64,000 bases of DNA, taken from Paraplanobispora siamensis (GTDB lineage: Bacteria; Actinomycetota; Actinomycetes; Streptosporangiales; Streptosporangiaceae). Shown one piece after another: positions 58,656 to 64,000 of this stretch. The stretch is from NCBI RefSeq assembly GCF_016863175.1, contig NZ_BOOJ01000025.1, forward strand, positions 61,226-125,225, read 5' to 3'. Both the position numbers and the translations under genes were made by a program. The notes below the pieces were generated by a model. The model was not told the DNA's origin and did no database searches. It worked only from the letters and a program-made list of their open reading frames with translations. The first letter of the stretch is position 1, and every line of letters begins with the position of its first letter.

Positions 58656-58760
58656 TCACTTCTCGTCGAGCGCCGCGGCAATGCGGCGTCGAGCCGTCTC
58701 GTCTTGGCCGACGACGAGCAAGGGGACGGTCTCCAAGACCTCGCTCCGGGACGCTCGCCA
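58656..58760 (-). pseudogene. C-terminal stub of a tyrosine integrase (copy 2)
   Basis: Minus-strand VVGQDETARRRIAAALDEK then stop resembles the final residues of copy 1 (VDQDEATRRRISKAPEKA). The upstream codons are in the 41-base repeat and no longer look like integrase. Remnant. Confidence 0.55.
58719..58759. repeat. 41-base direct repeat, right copy
   Basis: Partner of 56896-56936, 38 of 41 identical. Confidence 0.85.
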
Positions 58761-58908
58761 GCACATCGCCGTCGAGTGGTTCCGGTACCTCGGCGGAAGC
58801 GTGGTGTCCGCCCGTCGCCTGCGGGCATATCGCCGGGCATGAAGGCGGTCATCGCGTGAATCTGCGGACGGCTGGACATCCTGCGGCCCGGCGGGTGAAC
58901 CGGCCGGG

Positions 58909-59592
58909 TCAGCCGGTGCCGGCGCGGACCTGGTCGAGGTAGTTGTAGGCCGTGACGCGGGAGACGCCGAGGCGCCGGGCCACCCGGTCCACGGCGCGCT
59001 TGACGAAGAACGCGCCCTTCTGGTCGAGGAACCGGAGGACCTCGATCTTGTGCTCGCGCTCCATGAGGGCCACGGTTCTGCCGGTGTTGGCGATGGCGGT
59101 CTCGATCAGGTTGTCCAGGACCTCGCTGATGTCGCCGGCGAAGACCTCGTTACGGTCGGGGGCGTTCTCGTTGCTCCTGAGCACCTCGTCGAGGCTGGCC
59201 CTGGCGGCCTGGAGCGGAGTCATGTCGACGTTGACGCACAGGGCGGCGATCACCCGGCCGTCGGGGTCGCGGAGGTAGACCGAGGAGGAGCGGAGCTCGC
59301 GGCCGTCGGAGGTGCGCCCGCGGTAGCCGTACTCGTCATGGTCCTCGGCCTCCTTCCTGCGCATCTCCAGGCCCAGGTTGGTGGAGGGGCCGCCCACGAC
59401 GCGCCCGGTCACGTGCCCGTTCTCGATCGCGGCGATGGTGCGGTCCATACCCTCGCGCGAGAGGTCGTGCAGGACGACCTCGCAGTGCGGCCCGACGGCG
59501 GCCGCGACGGCTTTCATGATCGGCCGCAGGATCGGTTCGAGATCGCCGACCTCTCGGGCGAGAGAGGTCCCGGGCACGCGACGGGTGGACAT
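58909..59592 (-). CDS. YheO-like PAS/HTH transcriptional regulator
   Basis: 227 residues. An N-terminal YheO-like PAS domain (PILRPIMKAVAAAVGPHCEVVLHDL, GRELRSSSVYLRDPDGRVIAALCVNVD) and a C-terminal helix-turn-helix (VLRFLDQKGAFFVKRAVDRV, ARRLGVSRVTAYNYLDQV). GGAG precedes the ATG (MSTRRVPG). It is divergent from the solute-binding gene of an ABC importer, the usual layout for a substrate-responsive regulator of that importer. Confidence 0.9.
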   Translation of the reverse strand: MSTRRVPGTSLAREVGDLEPILRPIMKAVAAAVGPHCEVVLHDLSREGMDRTIAAIENGHVTGRVVGGPSTNLGLEMRRKEAEDHDEYGYRGRTSDGRELRSSSVYLRDPDGRVIAALCVNVDMTPLQAARASLDEVLRSNENAPDRNEVFAGDISEVLDNLIETAIANTGRTVALMEREHKIEVLRFLDQKGAFFVKRAVDRVARRLGVSRVTAYNYLDQVRAGTG

Positions 59593-59691
59593 GGCGCTCC
59601 TTCTCGAACCGGTGGCTGGTGGCCAGCTTCTCAGATTCACGACCCGTCCACCGCCACACCCCGTACCTTTAGAGAAATTCTGTTTAGCATA

Positions 59692-59706
59692 TTGACGAGT
59701 TGTCAA
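59692..59706. promoter_or_regulatory. Inverted repeat in divergent promoter of regulator and ABC importer
   Basis: TTGAC-GAGTT-GTCAA, perfect arms, in an AT-rich patch (59668-59706) 44 bases ahead of the importer operon. Candidate operator of the YheO-type protein. Confidence 0.5.
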
Positions 59707-59749
59707 CGCAGTGACCACACTGGGCCAGCCACACGAGGAGGAAAGAACC

Positions 59750-61018
59750 ATGAGACTCCTGAGAAGCCTGAAGTGGGCGGCCGCAGGCGTGGCCGCACTG
59801 ACCCTCGCGGCGTGCGCGCCATCCACCGCCCCCTCGCAGACCGGTGGGGACGACAAGACCGGCACCCTGCGGGTGTGGCTCTTCGACGAGCCGAACCGCG
59901 TCCCCAAGGAGAAGGTCGTCAACGAGGCGGTCAAGGAGTTCACCGCCGCCAACCCGGACGTGAAGGTCGAGATCGCCTACATCCCGACCTCCCCGGCCCG
60001 GCACGAGAAGTTCAAGGGCGCGTTCAACGATCCCGCCAGCGCGCCCGACGTCGCCGAATACGGCAACACCGACCTCGCCGAGTACGCCGCCGCCGGCGGG
60101 TTCGCCGACCTCGGCCCCGACGTCGCCTCCTGGTCCGAGGGCAAGGACATCGGCGCCGACCTGCTGAAGTCGGCCACCGTCGACGACAAGCTGTACGGCG
60201 TGCCGTGGTACATCGGCATCCGCGCGCTCTACTACCGCACCGACGTCTTCGACGAACTCGGCCTCAAAGCCCCCGGCACGCTGGAGGAACTGGCCGCCAC
60301 CGCCCGCGCCGTCCGCAAGAAGAAGCCCGACATGTACGGCATCGCGGTCGGCGGCGAGTACACCTTCGGCGCGCTCCCCTTCATCTGGGACGCGGGCGGA
60401 GACATAGACAAGCTCGACAGTCCCGAGTCCCGCAAGGGCGTCGAGGCCTACACCGACCTGCTCAGCGACGACGTCTGCCCGCCGCAGGCGTGCGCCGCGC
60501 TGACCGGCGGCAAGACCGTCGAGCTGTTCGCGAGCGGCAAGGCCGCCATGGGCATCCTGGGCAACTTCAGCCGCTCCGCGGTGGATGCGGGGCCCGCCGC
60601 GGGCAAGTACGCCGTGGTGCCGCTGCCGGGATCCACCGCGGGCTCACCCGCCCCGGCGTTCGCCGGCGGCAACAACCTCGGCGTGATGAACAGCAGCCGG
60701 CACCGAACGCTCGCCCTGAAATTCGTCCAGCTCCTGGCGGGCAAGACCTACCAGGTCAAGATGTACGAGGCGATGGGCAACCTGCCAACCCTCACCTCGG
60801 CCAGACAGGAACTGGCCGCCAAGGACCCCTTCCTCAAGCCGTTCCTCGACACGGTCGCCGCCGGGACCCGTTTCGTGCCCGTCCACCCGGCCTGGGTGAA
60901 GATCGACAACCAGAAGGTCATCCCGACCATGCTGCAGAAGGTCGCCACCGGCCAGGCCACGGTCGAGAAGGCGACCGGCGAGGCCGCCGCCGCGGTGAAG
61001 GCCGCCTTCGAGCGGTGA
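59750..61018 (+). CDS. Carbohydrate ABC transporter substrate-binding lipoprotein
   Basis: Extracellular solute-binding protein family 1. Lipobox at AGVAALTLAACAPS (Cys about 22). Then TLRVWLFDEPNRVPKEK, SAPDVAEYGNTDLAEYAAAG, LYGVPWYIGIRALYYRTDVF and the GILGNFSRSA region, all typical of N,N'-diacetylchitobiose or oligosaccharide-type binding proteins. 422 residues. GAGGAAAG precedes the ATG. First gene of a three-gene importer; its stop overlaps the next start (TGATG). Confidence 0.92.
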   Translation: MRLLRSLKWAAAGVAALTLAACAPSTAPSQTGGDDKTGTLRVWLFDEPNRVPKEKVVNEAVKEFTAANPDVKVEIAYIPTSPARHEKFKGAFNDPASAPDVAEYGNTDLAEYAAAGGFADLGPDVASWSEGKDIGADLLKSATVDDKLYGVPWYIGIRALYYRTDVFDELGLKAPGTLEELAATARAVRKKKPDMYGIAVGGEYTFGALPFIWDAGGDIDKLDSPESRKGVEAYTDLLSDDVCPPQACAALTGGKTVELFASGKAAMGILGNFSRSAVDAGPAAGKYAVVPLPGSTAGSPAPAFAGGNNLGVMNSSRHRTLALKFVQLLAGKTYQVKMYEAMGNLPTLTSARQELAAKDPFLKPFLDTVAAGTRFVPVHPAWVKIDNQKVIPTMLQKVATGQATVEKATGEAAAAVKAAFER

Positions 61019-61971
61019 TGTCCACGCGAACGGCGACGACGGCCGCGCGCCCCGCCGCGGGCCCGGACCTACCGGCCCGCCGGGCGCGCTCCCGCTCCCC
61101 GCGGGGACCGCGGCCGTGGCTCTACCTGCTCCCGGCGGCCGCGGTGCTGGTGCCGCTGTTCGGCTACCCGCTCTACATGCTGGGCCTGCTGTCGGTGTTC
61201 GACTATCGGCAGGCCCAGGTCAGCGGTGGGGAGCCGACGACCTTCATCGGCCTGGCCAATTACGCGGCGCTCCTGGACGACGGGCGATTCTGGGCGATCC
61301 TCGCCCAGACGGTGGTGTTCGCGGCGGCGCTCGTGCTCGCCACGCTGGCCGTCGGCGCGACCCTGGCGATGGTGCTGACCCGGGCGGGGCGGGTGCCACG
61401 CCTGCTGTTGTCGCTGGCCGCCATGGCGGCGTGGGCCGCACCCGCGATGACCGGTTCCACGGTGTGGATGTTCCTGTTCGACACCGATCTCGGTCTGGTC
61501 AACCAGGTACTGGGCATCGAGGGCTTCAACTGGTTCTACGACAAGTGGACCGCGTTCGGGGTGGTGGGCGCCACCGTCGTGTGGCACTCCTTCCCGTTCG
61601 TCATGGTGACCCTGTACGCGGGGATCCAGGCGATCCCCGCCTCGGTCCTGGAGGCCGCCGCGCTGGACGGGGCGTCGGCCTGGCAGTCGTTCCGGCGGGT
61701 GCTGGTGCCGATGCTGCGTCCGCTGATCACGATTGTGGTCGTCCAGTCGATCATCTGGGACTTCAAGATCTTCACCCAGATCTACGTGATGACCAACGGC
61801 GGGGGCATCGCGGGCCAGAACTCCGTGCTCAACGTGTACGCCTACCAGACCGCCTTCGGTTCCTCCGAGTACGGCCTCGGCTCGGCGATCGGCGTGGTCA
61901 TGACGCTGATCCTGCTCGTGGTCACCCTGTTCTACATCCGCGCCCTGTACCGGAAGGGGGAGCCCCTGTGA
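61018..61971 (+). CDS. Sugar ABC transporter permease (MalF type)
   Basis: 317 residues with six membrane segments after a basic, Ala/Arg-rich N-terminus. The coupling EAA loop is EAAALDGASAWQSFRRVLVP. Overlaps the binding-protein stop by one base and the second permease by GTGA, so all three are coupled. Confidence 0.92.
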   Translation: MSTRTATTAARPAAGPDLPARRARSRSPRGPRPWLYLLPAAAVLVPLFGYPLYMLGLLSVFDYRQAQVSGGEPTTFIGLANYAALLDDGRFWAILAQTVVFAAALVLATLAVGATLAMVLTRAGRVPRLLLSLAAMAAWAAPAMTGSTVWMFLFDTDLGLVNQVLGIEGFNWFYDKWTAFGVVGATVVWHSFPFVMVTLYAGIQAIPASVLEAAALDGASAWQSFRRVLVPMLRPLITIVVVQSIIWDFKIFTQIYVMTNGGGIAGQNSVLNVYAYQTAFGSSEYGLGSAIGVVMTLILLVVTLFYIRALYRKGEPL

Positions 61972-62807
61972 GCAGGTCCCGGCTCGTGGCGAACGCGGTG
62001 GCGGTGACCGCCGCCGTCGTGACGCTCTTCCCGATCTACTGGATGGTGCTGTCCGCGCTGAAGCCCGCCGGTGAGATCCACTCGCTCCAGGTCCGCCCGT
62101 GGACCCTGGCCCCCACCCTGGAGCACTTCCGGCGGGTGCTCGGCGGAGAGGACTTCGGCAGGTACCTCCTCAACAGCCTCATCGTCGCGCTGTCGGTGGT
62201 CGCGCTGTCCGCGGTGGTGGCGTTCCTGGCGGCCGTCGCGGTGACCCGGTTCCGCTTCCGCTTCCGCACCAGCGTGCTGATCATGTTCCTGGTGGCCCAG
62301 ATGGTCCCGGTCGAGGCGCTGACCATCCCGCTGTTCTTCCTGATCCGCGACGTCGGCCAAGTGGCGCCCTGGGCGGGGCTCAACACGTTGGGCTCGCTCG
62401 TCCTCGTGCACCTGGCCTTCTCGCTGCCGTTCGCGATCTGGATGATGCGGGGCTTCGTGGCGGCGGTTCCCGAGGCGATCGAGGAGGCGGCGATGATCGA
62501 CGGCGCGAGCCGTCCGACGATCCTGTGGCGGATCCTCTTCCCGCTGGTCGCCCCCGGCCTGGTCGCGACCAGCGTGTTCTCCTTCATCACCGCCTGGAAC
62601 GACTTCATCTTCGCCCGGACGTTCATCATCTCGGCCGCTCAGAACCAGACCCTGCCGGCGGCCCTGCTGGTCTTCTTCAAGCCAGACGAGAACGACTGGG
62701 GCGGAATCATGGCAGCCTCGACGCTGATGACCCTCCCGGTACTGGTCTTCTTCATCGCCGTGCAGCGGCGGCTGGTCACCGGGCTGGGCGGTGCGGTGAA
62801 GGACTGA
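61968..62807 (+). CDS. Sugar ABC transporter permease (MalG type)
   Basis: 279 residues, six helices, EAA loop EEAAMIDGASRPTILWRILF. GTG start overlapping the previous stop. There is no ATPase gene in the operon; actinomycetes commonly use a shared MsiK-type ATPase encoded elsewhere for such importers. No sugar hydrolase is adjacent that would reveal the substrate. Confidence 0.92.
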   Translation: MSRSRLVANAVAVTAAVVTLFPIYWMVLSALKPAGEIHSLQVRPWTLAPTLEHFRRVLGGEDFGRYLLNSLIVALSVVALSAVVAFLAAVAVTRFRFRFRTSVLIMFLVAQMVPVEALTIPLFFLIRDVGQVAPWAGLNTLGSLVLVHLAFSLPFAIWMMRGFVAAVPEAIEEAAMIDGASRPTILWRILFPLVAPGLVATSVFSFITAWNDFIFARTFIISAAQNQTLPAALLVFFKPDENDWGGIMAASTLMTLPVLVFFIAVQRRLVTGLGGAVKD

Positions 62808-63177
62808 CGCGATCCCGTGAGATCGGACTGCCGGCTGTCTCCTGCTCCCGGGCGCACAGGCAGAGTCTGGCCAGGGCGAGGGCGGGCGTGGTGAGGCCGA
62901 TTCCCAGGTACACCGGGGCCAGGTGCACGAAGCTCATATAACCGATGATCAGGTGCACGATGACGGCGGGCAGGAACCCGGCGGCCGCGGCCAGGGCCAG
63001 TGACCACCAGACCCACGACTCGCCGCGGCGCCAGCCCCACAGGCTGGCGCCGGGTGACCACCAGCGCGGCGGCCATGAGGGCGCCGTCGCAGCCGTTCGG
63101 GCCCTTCCGGGCGGACCCGTCCCCGGGGCGGCAGGCCGGCGCCGGGTGGCTATCAGGAACATCGGAAACAGCACCAC
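62776..63177 (-). CDS. Possible membrane protein fragment
   Basis: 133 residues with hydrophobic parts WVWWSLALAAAAGFLPAVIVHLI and HLAPVYLGIGLTTPALALARL, resembling part of small membrane proteins seen in actinomycetes. The first 50 residues are Arg/Pro/Trp-rich and look frame-shifted, and the 3' end overlaps the permease gene on the other strand. Probably a remnant. Confidence 0.4.
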   Translation of the reverse strand: MVLFPMFLIATRRRPAAPGTGPPGRARTAATAPSWPPRWWSPGASLWGWRRGESWVWWSLALAAAAGFLPAVIVHLIIGYMSFVHLAPVYLGIGLTTPALALARLCLCAREQETAGSPISRDRVSPSPHRPAR

Positions 63178-63518
63178 CGTGACCGCGGTGTGCGCTCTTC
63201 CGCTGTCCGGCTGTCAACGGTCGTCGTCGGTCTCTGACGGTTGGTCGTGCCGAATACGTGCCGGAGTTCCGACAGACTCGCGCTGCCTGGTCCGGCTCCG
63301 CTGCTGCCCACGCCGCACCACCGCGATCGTCCAGGTCATCCTCGTCCTGCAGCTCATCGAAGAGGACCGCTACTCAGGATGAAAACGCTCAGATGGGCTC
63401 ACCGGTGATGAGGCTGAATACCTCTTCCTCGCGTGCAGAGGGTGATCCGCAGCTCGGTGCAGATGCCGGCGACGGTGAGCTTCTCAGCCTTGGACATGAG
63501 GGGACTGTGCCGGTTTTG
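63178..63518. other. 340-base region without a recognisable gene
   Basis: Short open frames only. Nothing supported; borders the transposase remnant. Confidence 0.4.
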
Positions 63519-63982
63519 CATCTGTTCAACGAGGTCAGAGCCCTCGGCTATGTGGGCAGCTTCAACCTTCTCTACCGCTACATCACTACATCACCCAAGG
63601 GCGAGCCGAAGCTGACCGGCTGCCTGTCTCACCTCGTCGCCCGGCCCGGCTCCTGCCCACCCGGCCCAGCGATCTCACCGATGAGCACCGGCGCCTGCTT
63701 GGCGACCTGATCGCCGCCTGTCCCGAGATGATCGATCTGGTCGGGCTCGTCCGCGACTTCGCGGGCCTACCGCGGCCCCGCGAAGACAACGCCAATCGTC
63801 TGGAGGCGTGGATGGCCATCGCCCACGCCGCTGAGCCGCCGTACGTGCACGCCTTCATCCTCGGCCTCGACCAGGACCACGACGCCGTGCGTGCGGCCGT
63901 CACCCTGCCCTTCCGGGACGTGATGCGCGGCGGCCTGCGTGAACGCCGGTGCGGCGCTAATAATCAGCCGTGGTTTATATAA
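63519..63982 (+). mobile_element. ISL3-type transposase remnant, frameshifted
   Basis: HLFNEVRALGYVGSFNLLYRYIT in one frame is the ISL3 transposase region before the catalytic core; RAEADRLPVSPRRPARLLPT, then RPSDLTDEHRRLLGDLIAAC, LVGLVRDFAGL and HAFILGLDQDHDAVRAAVTLP continue in another. The change coincides with an exact 8-base tandem duplication, TACATCAC (63579-63586 and 63587-63594). After VTLP the normal ending (a NGxxEG type) is replaced by unrelated sequence. Inactive. Confidence 0.7.
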
Positions 63983-64000
63983 GCAAGAGCCGGTATAGTC

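Noticed and set aside
63178..63440. Separate small genes left of the transposase remnant
   Set aside because: Frames are Arg/Ser/Pro-rich with no recognisable family or ribosome site.

Overview
The window is about 64 kb of very GC-rich DNA with dense coding, frequent GTG starts, four-base ATGA/GTGA overlaps, hairpin terminators without long T-runs, and genes such as hrdB/rpoD-type sigma, glyS, dnaG, zur-znu, CGNR-finger, BtrH-like and YheO-like genes. This is the genome of a filamentous actinomycete, most like the Streptosporangiales (inference from gene content and composition; no database search was possible). Most of it is ordinary chromosome, with one clearly accessory island beside a tRNA-Met gene and an insertion-sequence remnant at the right end.

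Layout. 0-9 kb: Ohr-type peroxide protein, PhoD-type phosphatase, a decayed ATPase gene, an lrp-ddaH-rocD operon for arginine/ornithine breakdown, and a coupled pair of membrane genes around a CDP-alcohol phosphotransferase. 9-18 kb: recO-uppS, a cupin, a CGNR regulator, the complete znuA-znuC-znuB-zur zinc operon with a Zur box, then a metallo-hydrolase/reductase pair facing an HxlR regulator across a near-perfect operator, and an esterase. 18-27 kb: two broken genes joined head to head (fdhD and terC), a GntR regulator, a cysteine-free HesB-like protein, an ABC-F ribosome-protection protein with an elaborate leader, a shortened glyoxalase-fold gene, and a BtrH-type protein. 27-41 kb: the housekeeping block glyS, ppdK, dgt, dnaG, primary-type sigma factor, a secreted seven-repeat propeller protein, and an anti-sigma/anti-anti-sigma pair. 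41-56 kb: Dyp peroxidase, a GH63-type hydrolase, tRNA-Asn, nitric oxide synthase, enoyl-CoA hydratase, an ABC exporter, a secreted GH16 glucanase, a methionyl-tRNA synthetase with a methionine-containing leader peptide, a short leuA, a FadR-type regulator and galK.

56.2-58.8 kb is the accessory island: tRNA-Met, the C-terminal stub of a tyrosine integrase, two small CRISPR arrays with 32-base spacers pointing in opposite directions, a 44-base inverted repeat and a 41-base direct repeat, all framing a broken aminoglycoside phosphotransferase and an intact S41-type protease gene, followed by a second integrase stub. No cas genes are in the window. 58.9-63 kb holds a YheO-type regulator divergent from a three-gene carbohydrate ABC importer lacking its own ATPase, and the window ends in a frameshifted ISL3-type transposase.

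The strongest candidates for undescribed biology are regulatory: a leaderless six-codon ORF whose end can base-pair with the ribosome-binding site of the ABC-F gene, and a leaderless nine-codon ORF with consecutive Met codons ahead of metG. The CRISPR/repeat island is the strongest structural oddity. A recurring theme is decay by clean internal deletion (the ATPase, terC and VOC genes).
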